The notes beneath the pieces are model-generated. The model did no database searches. It saw only the letters and a program-made list of their open reading frames with translations, and was not told the origin of the DNA. From Treponema sp. (GTDB lineage: Bacteria > Spirochaetota > Spirochaetia > Treponematales > Breznakiellaceae): DNA of 19,043 bases. The stretch is taken from the NCBI GenBank assembly GCA_031288815.1, contig JAITQR010000272.1, positions 1 to 19,043 on the forward strand, written 5' to 3'. Position 1 is the first letter of the stretch. The number at the start of each line of letters is the position of its first letter. Below, in pieces: positions 1 to 7,348 of the stretch. The translations under genes and the position numbers were made by a program.

Positions 1-62
1 AAACCCCGCTCGAACCGAGGCTTCGCGGCCCGATAACCGGGATTTCCGCAAGCGCGACAGGC
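1..62 (-). repeat. Dispersed intergenic repeat, copy 1 (3' of tamB)
   Basis: Read on the minus strand, this stretch starts with GCCTGTCGCGCTTG and ends with a 27-base block beginning CGCGAAGCCTCGGTTC. Both blocks recur in the same order and spacing class at 5746-5832 behind tmk; the second differs at two positions. The centre differs: here it is a short hairpin (TCCCGGTTATCGGG), in the other copy a longer one. Both copies begin just past a stop codon in the direction of the upstream gene. It is probably a small dispersed 3'-end repeat. Its full extent to the left is cut by the window edge. Confidence 0.6.
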
Positions 63-72
63 CGCCGGGCCT

Positions 73-3000
73 TTAAAACACCCAATCCCAGCTTATGGTG
101 AAGGAATTATCGCTAATATACCAGTTTTCCGGATGGGTAGGAACCAAATTCCAGCGAATATTCCCCAAGGGACTCCGTAGTTCCACACTGAAATCCGGTT
201 CGAAAGTGTAGCCTCCCATGGTGGGCTTAGTTTCGTCGTAACGGAGAGAAACCATGGACTGGATAAACATGTCCGACCCGATATACTTACCTACAAAAAC
301 AGACGTATTATCAAAATAGTTACCAACCGTGGCTATCCTGTCAACCGGATCCTTCTGCAGGCCCATAGCCCGGAATACGTAATTCTGCAGAACCTGGGTA
401 CGGATGGAGAACATGTCCAGCCGCAAAAAATCCCGGATTGTCCGCTCCATGCGGCGAACCACCTGGAACTGGGTTAGAAGATCCACCGAAGATGCCAAAA
501 AGGCGTTGTTTATCTCCCCCCCCTCGGCGCTGTCGGGGGTTCCGGTGATACTTTGCCCCAAAAGGGAGAAAATTTCCATCTGGGAAAGGGCGGGGCTTGA
601 CTCGAAACGGGCCTGAAAGGACAGAAGCGGGGCGTTATCCACCACCATGGAGATGGTTACCGGCCCCTCATTGGTCCGATCCTTGGCTTCCGCCCTGGCG
701 CTTATCCTGGGATTAAACTGCTGCTCGTTTTCGTTGAAGGCAAGGGTTCCGTTGCGGATAAAAAAATTCCGTTCAAAGTAAAATATTTCCCCGCTCCGCA
801 GGTTGACGTCCCCGGTAAAGGAAAAACGCCGGTCCGCGGTATCCACCGCCACCCGCGCCCTGGCGCCCATATCCGCGTAAGCCCGGAGCATGGGGAAATC
901 CCGGGTAGGCCAGAGGAATTCCACCCGCCGCCCCGCGGTTATTCCGATATCCACCACCACCGGGAGGGGGAGGAGATCCCACATGTCCTCCTCCTGGGCG
1001 CTGGCAAGCTCCACGGCGTTCAGGCTGATTTCGGTTTCCTGGGCCGTTAGATCCCCCTTGACCATCAAGCCGAGATTTTCCATGGCGACGTTCAGATTGC
1101 CCGAAACAATGCCCCTGATCAGAACCCCCTGGAGATCGAATTTAACGGGAATAGGGGTCTCGCCGGATACGGCGATGTCTATACTGAAAACATTGGGGAT
1201 CCAGCGGTCGAATTGGAACCATCCGCTCAGCAGCCCCGATCCGCCGCCGCAGGCCGCCGGGGTTGGGCCGAAGCGCATCTCGTTCCCTTCCAGGGTAATA
1301 TTTACCGGCACGGGCCGGATGTCGGCGTCCACAAAACGGGGAATCCGGATGCGGATACTGTTTCCCCGGGCGGAACCGAAAAATTCCGGGTCTCCAAGGG
1401 AACCCCGGATATCCAGACCGGCGGTGATATAACCCCCCAGAGCCTCAATATCGGGCTTTACCGGGATAAGCCGCCAAAGGGCGGCAAGATCCACGTAGAT
1501 ATCCGAGGCCCGGGCATCTATTTCCGATAGACTGACGGTTCCCGACACCGAACCGCGGATTGGGAAAGGATGGGATAAACCGGCGTAAAATATTCCGCCT
1601 TCCCCGAGACGAAAACGGATCATCTCTTCGGGTCCGCCGGAAAAAGACACGAGAGACCCCTGCCGGGAAAAGATGAAATCAAAAACCTGCTTCGATTCCA
1701 GAACGTCCACGCGGATATCCCGGACGCTGAGTTTTCCCTGGAAGTCCGAGAGGGCCCGGGGTATTCCCAGCCAGGATTCCGCCCCGGCAAAGCGGGAATC
1801 CAGCTCGAAGGACATGGCCACGCTCTTGCCGGCAAAGGCTCCCTCTATCCGCCCCGCGCCTCCGGCCCAATTATCCCGCCGCTTTACCTTAAACCAGGGA
1901 ATTTCCCCTTCCAGATCCGCCAGTTTTAGCTTGAGGTTTTGCAGGGAAAAATCATCCTTATCCAAAAACGCATGGAAGGACGCCTCGATTTCCGCATCCC
2001 GGCTTCGGGCGCTCAGGGAACTCAGTTCCAGGTTGATCCGGAAGGAATCCTCCTGGTTCCAATTCAGCCGGACATTGCCATTGGCAAGGGCGGAATTCAG
2101 TGAAGCGCCCAGCCCGTTACCCTGCTCGGCCCTTGGAACGTTCTCCACTACCCGGGACAAGCGCATGCCGGTACCGGAAAAGAAGACATCCAGATTCCGA
2201 TCCCGCCAGCTCCCCTCCCCCCGGTAAACTTCGGAACCCGTTTCGTCGGCTATGTTGAGCCCCCCCCGGAGATCCGAAAAATCAGCGTTCCACTCCACCG
2301 AGGCGCTGCCGGAAAGCTGTCCTATGCCGTCATCAAAGAGGAACCGGTTAAAGGAAGCCCCGTTCTGATTCGCCCCGCCGGAAACAAACAGGGACGCCGC
2401 GGGGGAGCCGGGCAAATCGATATCCAGCAAGTTTAACTTGTTGATCTCCACGGACCAGAAATTCCGGGAATTGTAGTGCAGGGTACTTGAAAAATCCAGC
2501 CGCGCCATCTGGGATCGGATGGGGATGGGGATATCCACCGCCTCAAGGTAACCCGAATACCCGCCGGGCCCGGCCTCAATAGACCCGTTAAGCCCGTAAG
2601 ATCCCCGGACGCTCAAACGCCCTTCCAGAAACTGCCCCTCCAGGAAGTAAGACGTATCCTTGTAACCGCTGTTCAGGGAGAAAGAAATGTCCTGGAAATT
2701 GGGAAAATCAACGTAGCCGGTAAGCAGAACCTCGTCCTGGCCGAACCCGTTTATCCGCCCGTCAATCAGCTCAAAGCGCCGGTCGGTACCCGACGCGGAA
2801 AAGCGGGCGCTCATTTCCCCTATGCCCTGGTAGAACACAAGTATCTGGGGCAGGTTGTAAAAGATATGCTCGAAATCGGTATTCACAAACATATCGGTGG
2901 TTACCACGGTTTCCCGGGCAACCGCCTCCCCAAAGCCGGACAGGCTCATGCTCCCGGTAAACGGCTCGGCCATATGTACCAAGTCCAGGGCGGAGAAAGA

Positions 3001-4572
3001 GTCCAACCGGCAGTAAGCCTCAAGCTGCCGGGGCTTGTAGTCGATTGAGCCTCCCAGGGCGATACTGGCCCCGCCCCGGCCTCCGTCCTGGAAACGCAGG
3101 GCGGAAAGGTCGAAACCGATTCCGGAGGCTTCCGGGTAGAGGGAAATGCCGAAGACGGCCAGTTCCACATCCCCGAAAAACACCCTGGAACCGGAAACGC
3201 CGATCTCGTCCCCCCGGGTGGATACGGTAAGTTCGGCGTTTACCACGGCGGAAGGCTCCGGCTCCATGCTGAAATTTGAAAGGGTGATGGCCCCATAGGG
3301 CGCGAAGGGCTTTAAGCCCAGTCCCCCGTGGAACCGGACGCTCCCGCCGAGAGCCTGGGAAGGCTCCCCCGGGGCGGAACCGGCGGGAAGATCCAGGGAG
3401 AGCCGGTCAAAACGGACATAATCTTTATCCCCCCAAGCCTTGACCGTAAAGGACGCGTTGCCCAGGGGGAGCTTTCGGGGCACTCGCCCCGCCAGGTCCG
3501 TCCCGTAGCGGAGGTTCCCCTCCCCGTCCATGGAGAGGGAGCCGGAACCGGTAGCCCGGGCCGCGAGCCAGGGGTTCAAGGCCCGGAAATCCCCGGAGAG
3601 ACTCACCAGATCCCGGAGGCTGAAGTCTTCGCAACGGAAGGAAGCGGCAAGTTCCCGGGTGTCAAGGGAATAGTCCAGGGAAACATCCAGGGGGGAACGG
3701 TCGGTTATTTTCCGGGCCTCGATCTTGTTGTCCCTTAGGCTTACCCGCACTCCCAGGGCGCCAACCCGGAAAAAGTCCCCCGTAAAGAAAGGCATGTTGA
3801 CCAGGACGGTTCCTTCCCGGAAATCGGAACTCCAGGAACTGGAAATCCGTCCCTGGCTTGCCGCCCTGAAAGGATCGCCGAAAGCGCCGCTCAGGGAGAA
3901 GTCCAGGTTCCACTTGCCCTGCAGGGACATCCGTTTATCGCCGAAGGAAACGTCGAGGTAAAGCTTGTCAAACAAAAAATTCGCGTCCAGCTTGTCTTCC
4001 GGCGCTTTGAGGGCAAGGCTCCCGTTTCTTATCCGGACCGTCATTTTCTTGGGAGCCGCCATATCCCAGTTATACCAGGCCAGGAGTTCTTTCAGCCGAT
4101 CCTGGTTGGAGAAAAACTCCAAAAGATCCTGATCCCGCCGGTAATCGAAGCGCAGGACCGGACGGTCAAGCCGCACCGCGCGGACAATGTCGGAATCCCC
4201 CTTGAGCAGTTTCAGCAAGGACCAGGAAATCCGCACCCGGGAAACGCGGAGCACCTGCTCCTCCATCTCCGAAGTGGTCCCTTCCCCGCCGATGACACGG
4301 ATATCCCGAATATCAACGGTTCCGAAAGGCGAGGGGCCCATGGAGCCGTATTCGATCCGACGGCGGAAGACCCCCTCCATCTTGAGGATAAAAGCGTCCC
4401 GCAGGGCCTCTGTCCGTTCCCGGATCATTCTGTGAACCGGGTAAAGGGCAAGGGCGCTGAGGGCTACGAGGAAAACGAAAACAATGATATGCGGGACAAG
4501 GGAATAGCCGCCGGGGCCGGATCTTGGCACCATAATCCGGGTTTCCGCTCCAGTTTCTCCAAAATTTTTCAC
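73..4572 (-). CDS. tamB: TamB-family translocation/assembly protein (inner-membrane anchored, AsmA-like)
   Basis: This is a very large protein (about 1500 residues) with one N-terminal membrane segment near residues 26-46, then a long beta-rich stretch of repeated short hydrophobic strands typical of AsmA/TamB bridges. The last 330 residues match the TamB (DUF490) C-terminal domain, with the run GDVNLRSGEIFYFERNFFI, the motif EIFSLLGQSI and a final aromatic strand ending SWDWVF. TamB proteins span the periplasm and help move phospholipids and/or outer-membrane proteins, often with a BamA/TamA-type barrel. In Treponema pallidum a comparable large gene precedes bamA; the corresponding position here lies off the left end. 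The start is uncertain. I chose GTG at 4572, with GGGGA six bases upstream. A TTG at 4605 and an ATG at 4533 are in frame but have poorer ribosome sites. Family assignment is firm; cargo is unknown. Confidence 0.85.
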   Translation of the reverse strand: MKNFGETGAETRIMVPRSGPGGYSLVPHIIVFVFLVALSALALYPVHRMIRERTEALRDAFILKMEGVFRRRIEYGSMGPSPFGTVDIRDIRVIGGEGTTSEMEEQVLRVSRVRISWSLLKLLKGDSDIVRAVRLDRPVLRFDYRRDQDLLEFFSNQDRLKELLAWYNWDMAAPKKMTVRIRNGSLALKAPEDKLDANFLFDKLYLDVSFGDKRMSLQGKWNLDFSLSGAFGDPFRAASQGRISSSWSSDFREGTVLVNMPFFTGDFFRVGALGVRVSLRDNKIEARKITDRSPLDVSLDYSLDTRELAASFRCEDFSLRDLVSLSGDFRALNPWLAARATGSGSLSMDGEGNLRYGTDLAGRVPRKLPLGNASFTVKAWGDKDYVRFDRLSLDLPAGSAPGEPSQALGGSVRFHGGLGLKPFAPYGAITLSNFSMEPEPSAVVNAELTVSTRGDEIGVSGSRVFFGDVELAVFGISLYPEASGIGFDLSALRFQDGGRGGASIALGGSIDYKPRQLEAYCRLDSFSALDLVHMAEPFTGSMSLSGFGEAVARETVVTTDMFVNTDFEHIFYNLPQILVFYQGIGEMSARFSASGTDRRFELIDGRINGFGQDEVLLTGYVDFPNFQDISFSLNSGYKDTSYFLEGQFLEGRLSVRGSYGLNGSIEAGPGGYSGYLEAVDIPIPIRSQMARLDFSSTLHYNSRNFWSVEINKLNLLDIDLPGSPAASLFVSGGANQNGASFNRFLFDDGIGQLSGSASVEWNADFSDLRGGLNIADETGSEVYRGEGSWRDRNLDVFFSGTGMRLSRVVENVPRAEQGNGLGASLNSALANGNVRLNWNQEDSFRINLELSSLSARSRDAEIEASFHAFLDKDDFSLQNLKLKLADLEGEIPWFKVKRRDNWAGGAGRIEGAFAGKSVAMSFELDSRFAGAESWLGIPRALSDFQGKLSVRDIRVDVLESKQVFDFIFSRQGSLVSFSGGPEEMIRFRLGEGGIFYAGLSHPFPIRGSVSGTVSLSEIDARASDIYVDLAALWRLIPVKPDIEALGGYITAGLDIRGSLGDPEFFGSARGNSIRIRIPRFVDADIRPVPVNITLEGNEMRFGPTPAACGGGSGLLSGWFQFDRWIPNVFSIDIAVSGETPIPVKFDLQGVLIRGIVSGNLNVAMENLGLMVKGDLTAQETEISLNAVELASAQEEDMWDLLPLPVVVDIGITAGRRVEFLWPTRDFPMLRAYADMGARARVAVDTADRRFSFTGDVNLRSGEIFYFERNFFIRNGTLAFNENEQQFNPRISARAEAKDRTNEGPVTISMVVDNAPLLSFQARFESSPALSQMEIFSLLGQSITGTPDSAEGGEINNAFLASSVDLLTQFQVVRRMERTIRDFLRLDMFSIRTQVLQNYVFRAMGLQKDPVDRIATVGNYFDNTSVFVGKYIGSDMFIQSMVSLRYDETKPTMGGYTFEPDFSVELRSPLGNIRWNLVPTHPENWYISDNSFTISWDWVF

Positions 4573-4781
4573 CAAAAATCCCCGTATCCCGCGAACCGGT
4601 CTCAAAACCCGCTTGATTTTTAAGCCGGTTCTTGAAAAAAACGGCCGAATGTCCGCTTTTTCTTTATAAATTCAATGAATCCCCAAGAGCCTGTTCCAAA
4701 ATCCGCCATTTTTGAAACGCCTTAGCCTATACTTTAAAACAAATATAGTATTAACAAGTTAATAAATCTATGTAACTATGC

Positions 4782-4810
4782 GGCCGGGGACCGCCGGCCC
4801 CGGGGTTTTT
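4782..4810 (+). terminator. GC-rich hairpin followed by five T residues (terminator-like)
   Basis: CCGGGG (4784-4789) pairs with CCCCGG (4798-4803) and is followed by GG and TTTTT. An alternative pairing is GGCCGG with CCGGCC (4782-4787 and 4794-4799). It has the shape of an intrinsic terminator read rightward, but no rightward gene lies upstream in this window. It may therefore be an attenuator ahead of tmk or part of the repeat array. Confidence 0.35.
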
Positions 4811-4824
4811 CTGCGGCTTTTTGT

Positions 4825-4870
4825 CTGCGGCGAAGGGTTTACTCCCTCTACGGTGCCATAGAGTCCGCAG
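4825..4870. repeat. Inverted repeat with nested hairpin (first of array)
   Basis: CTGCGG (4825-4830) pairs with CCGCAG (4865-4870). Inside it, CTCTA (4846-4850) pairs with TAGAG (4859-4863). A further CTGCGG lies at 4811-4816 and could compete for the right arm. Confidence 0.4.
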
Positions 4871-4873
4871 CCT

Positions 4874-4900
4874 GTCTCCAAAATAACCGGCTTTGGAGAC
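4874..4900. repeat. Inverted repeat, 9-base perfect arms
   Basis: GTCTCCAAA (4874-4882) and TTTGGAGAC (4892-4900) are exact reverse complements around a 9-base loop. The next palindrome starts two bases later. Confidence 0.6.
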
Positions 4901-4901
4901 G

Positions 4902-4917
4902 GACACTATATAGTGTC
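4902..4917. repeat. Perfect 16-base palindrome
   Basis: GACACTATATAGTGTC is fully self-complementary. Its right end overlaps the left arm of the next inverted repeat (4915-4949), so only one of the two can be extruded or folded at a time. Confidence 0.65.
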
Positions 4918-4949
4918 TGTCCATAAAGTCGGTTACTTTACGGACAGAC
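4915..4949. repeat. Inverted repeat, 15-base arms with one mismatch
   Basis: GTCTGTCCATAAAGT (4915-4929) faces ACTTTACGGACAGAC (4935-4949) across the loop CGGTT. The outer GTCTGTC/GACAGAC halves are the same as in the inverted repeat at 4985-5020. Confidence 0.65.
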
Positions 4950-4952
4950 CTT

Positions 4953-4972
4953 GCATTTGCATACGCAAATGC
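4953..4972. repeat. Inverted repeat, 8-base perfect arms
   Basis: GCATTTGC (4953-4960) and GCAAATGC (4965-4972) are separated by ATAC, making a 20-base near-palindrome. GGTTTTTAAGG follows, so it could also act as a weak rightward terminator or attenuator before tmk. Confidence 0.5.
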
Positions 4973-4984
4973 GGTTTTTAAGGT

Positions 4985-5020
4985 AGTCTGTCAATAATGT
5001 GTCCACATTATTGACAGACT
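4985..5020. repeat. Perfect inverted repeat, 17-base arms
   Basis: AGTCTGTCAATAATGTG (4985-5001) and CACATTATTGACAGACT (5004-5020) are exact reverse complements with only TC between them. It ends 36 bases before the tmk start codon and is followed by CTATATAG. It is the strongest palindrome in the window. It could be a tmk leader hairpin, an operator or a mobile repeat; the sequence does not decide between them. Confidence 0.75.
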
Positions 5021-5056
5021 CTATATAGGGGTATCGGAAGAACCGAAGTTAAAAGT

Positions 5057-5743
5057 ATGGAGACGGTACGAAATTTCGTAATTCTTGAGGGAGGGGACGG
5101 CAGCGGAACCACGACCCAACTGGAACTCCTGCGCCGCCGTTTCGCCCCCGGCGGAGGGCCCCGGGCGGGAGAGCCCCCGGCGGCCTTCCCCGCCCTTTTT
5201 ACCACCGCCGAACCTACCGCCGGCCCGGTGGGCGGCCTTGTCCGTTCCGCCTTGAAAGGGGAGATAAACCTAAGGGGGGAAACCTTGGCCCGGCTCTTCG
5301 CCGCCGACCGGGGGGAGCATCTCCATGGCCCCGGAGGGATCCTGGAACGGGCGGGACGGGGAGAACTGGTGGTAAGCGACCGCTACGTCCCCTCTTCCCT
5401 GGTCTACCAGGGTCTGGTCTGCGGGGAGGATCTTCCCCGGGCCCTGAACGCGGACTTCCCCGCCCCTGAACTGATCCTGTTTTTCGATCTGGATCCGGCA
5501 GTCGCCTCGGAACGGATCAAAAACCGTCCGGGCCGGGATATCTACGAGTATCTGGACTTCCAGATCCGGGTTAGGGAACGGTACCGCGCCCTGCTTCCCG
5601 AATTCGCCGGCCGGGGCTCCCGGGTGGAAATCGTCGACGCGGCCCGGAGCCCTGAGGAAGTTGCCCGGGCGGTCTGGAAAGCGATCCTGAAAATGCCGAT
5701 AATGGGGGGAAGCTTACAAAACCTTCAAAACGGAGAGGCTTAG
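5057..5743 (+). CDS. tmk: Thymidylate kinase (dTMP kinase), variant P-loop
   Basis: Predicted to phosphorylate dTMP to dTDP in the cytoplasm for DNA synthesis. The 228 residues are close to the usual size of about 210. The P-loop sits at residues 11-21 (EGGDGSGTTTQ). The family motif DRYxxSSxxYQG is at 108-119, and a LID-like stretch NRPGRDIYEYLDFQIRVRERY lies near residues 155-175. The P-loop has Thr18 where nearly all Walker A motifs, including the usual dTMP-kinase form GSGKTTQ, have Lys. The rest of the protein looks intact, so this is more likely a lineage variant than a dead gene. The ATG at 5057 is the only suitable start although its ribosome site is weak. A palindrome ends 36 bases upstream, and a repeat and terminator follow the stop. 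It is transcribed away from tamB. Confidence 0.9.
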   Translation: METVRNFVILEGGDGSGTTTQLELLRRRFAPGGGPRAGEPPAAFPALFTTAEPTAGPVGGLVRSALKGEINLRGETLARLFAADRGEHLHGPGGILERAGRGELVVSDRYVPSSLVYQGLVCGEDLPRALNADFPAPELILFFDLDPAVASERIKNRPGRDIYEYLDFQIRVRERYRALLPEFAGRGSRVEIVDAARSPEEVARAVWKAILKMPIMGGSLQNLQNGEA

Positions 5744-5834
5744 GAGCCTGTCGCGCTTGGGGATTTTTCGCGGAAACACGCGAAAAACCCCGATTGTCCG
5801 GCTCCCGCGAAGCCTCGGTTCCAGCGCGGTTTGT
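5744..5834 (+). repeat. Dispersed intergenic repeat, copy 2, with long hairpin
   Basis: It begins at the tmk stop and carries GCCTGTCGCGCTTG and the CGCGAAGCCTCGGTTC block shared with copy 1 at 1-62. Its central part folds strongly: GGGGATTTTTCGCG (5759-5772) faces CGCGAAAAACCCC (5779-5791) across a short loop, and GGAGCC (5743-5748) faces GGCTCC (5800-5805). The hairpin probably also helps end tmk transcripts. Confidence 0.6.
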
Positions 5835-5839
5835 AAGGT

Positions 5840-5863
5840 AAAATCGCCTGTCAGGCGATTTTT
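5840..5863 (+). terminator. Intrinsic terminator downstream of tmk
   Basis: AAAATCGCCTG (5840-5850) and CAGGCGATTTT (5852-5862) form an 11-base perfect palindrome with a run of five T residues at its 3' side. The flanking A and T runs make it potentially bidirectional. It separates tmk from the gene starting at 5913. Confidence 0.6.
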
Positions 5864-5912
5864 GGGGATCGATATGCGAAGCGCCGCAGGCTGCTAGAGG
5901 CAGGGGGCAGGG

Positions 5913-6578
5913 GTGAAAAGAAAAGAAAGCGGCCGGAGGCATATTCCTCTTTGTTTTATCCCCCCCTCGCCGCTCCTTCTTTTTCTCACGGGCCTTCTCC
6001 TTCTCTCCGTCCCCTCCCCTTCCCTAAATGGGTACTATGTAACCTACAAGGAACAATACTACCGGCTCTACCATCTCCACCATATCCAGTACCCGGACGA
6101 TACCATGGAAAACATCTACTGGCTGGAGAAGGCGGTAGAGGCGGACTTCGCCAACCCCCTCTACGCCCTGGCCCTTATTGAAAACGAGACCCAGTGGGAA
6201 AAATACCGCTACCTTTTTATGATGCACGTCAACCTGAAGCTTATCGAACAGTACCTCTATCTGGGAAACAAGTGGAACAAGCGGAACGCCTATTTCTACA
6301 ACGCTCCCTGGAAGGAACAGAACCTGGAAAGCCTTGAGATCGCGGAGAACTGTTTCCGCACCGCCCTGTACTACTGGCAGGCCGCCGGCGAATGGGCGGC
6401 CAGAACAAGGGAGCGGCGCTTCCGTTTTATCAACCTGGAAAAGGTTCAGTTCTGGGAGGATGAGGCCGGCCGCATGGAAAGCGGGGAACTGGACTACGCA
6501 AAGATCATTGGCCGGGAACTGGCCTTGCTGGGGCAGGTACGGGAGAAGTTCCAGGCCATGGACGAGAACACCTATTAG
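5913..6578 (+). CDS. Conserved-looking exported or membrane-anchored protein of unknown function
   Basis: 221 residues from a GTG start with AGGGGG five bases upstream. A basic start (MKRKESGRRH) and a leucine-rich hydrophobic stretch at about residues 17-36 form a signal peptide or membrane anchor. No lipobox Cys follows. The remaining roughly 185 residues are rich in Tyr, Trp, Glu and Leu and appear largely helical, with charged stretches such as EEMP-free WEDEAGRMESGELDYAKI near the end. The helical spacing recalls TPR-like scaffolds but I cannot assign a repeat. No enzyme motif is visible. In Treponema pallidum a hypothetical gene also follows tmk, so it may be a lineage-conserved tmk neighbour; this is from memory and not verified. 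A GC-rich hairpin without a T tract (6589-6609) follows the stop. Confidence 0.75.
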   Translation: MKRKESGRRHIPLCFIPPSPLLLFLTGLLLLSVPSPSLNGYYVTYKEQYYRLYHLHHIQYPDDTMENIYWLEKAVEADFANPLYALALIENETQWEKYRYLFMMHVNLKLIEQYLYLGNKWNKRNAYFYNAPWKEQNLESLEIAENCFRTALYYWQAAGEWAARTRERRFRFINLEKVQFWEDEAGRMESGELDYAKIIGRELALLGQVREKFQAMDENTY

Positions 6579-6588
6579 GCGCGGGGCC

Positions 6589-6609
6589 GGCGCCCGCTTT
6601 TCGGGCGCC
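6589..6609 (+). other. GC-rich hairpin after the hypothetical gene
   Basis: GGCGCCCG (6589-6596) pairs with CGGGCGCC (6602-6609) across CTTTT. No T tract follows. Recognisable permease-tail homology begins inside its right arm, so the hairpin sits at the breakpoint of the remnant. Confidence 0.45.
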
Positions 6610-6735
6610 CTGGCTTCGGATTACGGCAAACAATTCGCCGCCCTGGTAATCGCCATGGTGCCCATGCTTGTTTTCTATTTCTCGTTCCGCAGACAGATCA
6701 CCAAAGGCGTCGCCGCGGGCGCCGTGAAAGGCTAA
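6604..6735 (+). pseudogene. Orphan C-terminal tail of a MalG-type sugar ABC permease
   Basis: In frame up to the TAA at 6733-6735 the sequence encodes GALASDYGKQFAALVIAM, a hydrophobic helix, then RRQITKGVAAGAVKG and stop. This is the characteristic last helix and tail of CUT1 (MalG/UgpE-like) sugar permeases; the intact permease at 16945-17826 ends RHFVKGVMLGAIKG. Nothing upstream in this frame resembles the rest of a permease: it runs into the coding sequence and 3' hairpin of the preceding gene. I read it as the leftover 3' end of a deleted transporter gene. Only 43 residues remain and there is no plausible start of its own. Confidence 0.7.
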
Positions 6736-6910
6736 GGCCGCGCCGGTACCACGTTATACGTAACGGCCTAAAAAATCCAAACCCGGGCCCGGTTGCTTCA
6801 TTGCATAAGCAATTAGAACAAAACACGTGGTATTTTAAGCGCTTGTTGTTCGGTAACTGAAGTTTCTGAACAACCCTATTGTATTCCTGCGCCTGTCCCA
6901 AGGGGAAACA
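6736..6910. other. Intergenic region with small palindromes and hairpin repeat copy A
   Basis: No gene is visible. It contains GGCCG/CGGCC arms (6736-6740 and 6774-6778) around a CGTTATACGTAACG palindrome, a TTGCTT/AAGCAA pair near 6792-6811 and the hairpin repeat at 6833-6881. It lies between the permease remnant and the 3' end of the leftward operon. Confidence 0.5.
6833..6881 (+). repeat. Hairpin repeat copy A
   Basis: One of three related elements with the layout TTTTAAGCG, TTGTTGTTC, inverted repeat, CTATTG. The 30-base inverted repeat is at 6845-6874: GTTGTTCGGTAACT and AGTTTCTGAACAAC around GA. Its mismatches are one G:T pair and one T:T. The other copies are at 9782-9830 and 12611-12657. 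It is 30 bases past the stop of the membrane-protein gene. Confidence 0.65.
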
Positions 6911-7348
6911 TCATCCTTCCAGGACCAGAATGCCAAGCATGGAGAGGAGCACCAGCAGGCCCAGGACAATCCCCGCAAGGGCCTCAAAGTAATTCTTCTC
7001 GTGCTTGATCTGGATTACAATAGCGGGAATAAGGCCCCAGAGCCCCACGGAACAGCCCAGGTTGATCCCGAACATTGCCCAGGCGTCCGGAGCTCCGGGG
7101 AATTTCAGAAAAAAATGAGCCCCCGGAAAGCCCCCCGCTTTGGACAGAGCCCAGATCTCTCCGGGTTTGGCGCCCGAAAAAATAGCCGCGAAAATACGGT
7201 TCGGGTTGAGCACGTTGGCCTCGGGAAAGGCCATGATGAGTATCGGAACAAACAGTGAAACTATGGCCGAAATAATCGTAATCACGTGAACCGTCCGGGC
7301 GTAGACGGCGTGGCTTCGGGCCAGACCCCCTTCCTCAATCTCACTCAT
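6911..7348 (-). CDS. Small three-helix membrane protein partnered with TSUP transporter
   Basis: 145 residues. Hydrophobic helices lie at about residues 15-40 (VHVITIISAIVSLFVPILIM), 90-112 and 120-142, joined by a soluble loop rich in Gly, Ala and Phe. The ATG at 7348 overlaps the TSUP stop by four bases (ATGA) and has GGGGAG at ribosome-site distance, so the two proteins are translationally coupled. Many TSUP exporters have a small adjacent membrane protein (for example of the DUF1634 type). The position and topology fit that pattern, but I do not see enough similarity to name the family. A role as accessory subunit of the exporter is inference. No enzymatic motif is visible. Confidence 0.75.
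   Translation of the reverse strand: MSEIEEGGLARSHAVYARTVHVITIISAIVSLFVPILIMAFPEANVLNPNRIFAAIFSGAKPGEIWALSKAGGFPGAHFFLKFPGAPDAWAMFGINLGCSVGLWGLIPAIVIQIKHEKNYFEALAGIVLGLLVLLSMLGILVLEG

Larger units (their letters stand above)
4624..5056. promoter_or_regulatory. Divergent tamB/tmk intergenic region with an array of inverted repeats
   Basis: This 430-base gap between divergent tamB and tmk holds no convincing ORF. An AT-rich part (about 4660-4780) probably carries promoters, but no near-consensus -35/-10 pair could be fixed. From 4782 to 5028 there is an almost uninterrupted run of inverted repeats, itemised separately. A partial inverted repeat (GTTCCAAAAT facing ATTTTTGAAAC, 4693-4718) lies further left. 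Two copies of CTATATAG (4906-4913 and 5021-5028) recur within the array. Confidence 0.6.

Noticed and set aside
4751..4778. Possible tmk promoter TTAACA with TAACTA
   Set aside because: Spacing is 16 and the -10 match is poor; not distinguishable from the AT-rich background.
4825..5028. CRISPR-like array upstream of tmk
   Set aside because: The units are different palindromes of different length with no regular direct repeat or unique spacers, and no cas gene is present.
6911..7348. Naming the small membrane protein as DUF1634
   Set aside because: Position and topology fit, but the characteristic residues could not be recognised with confidence.
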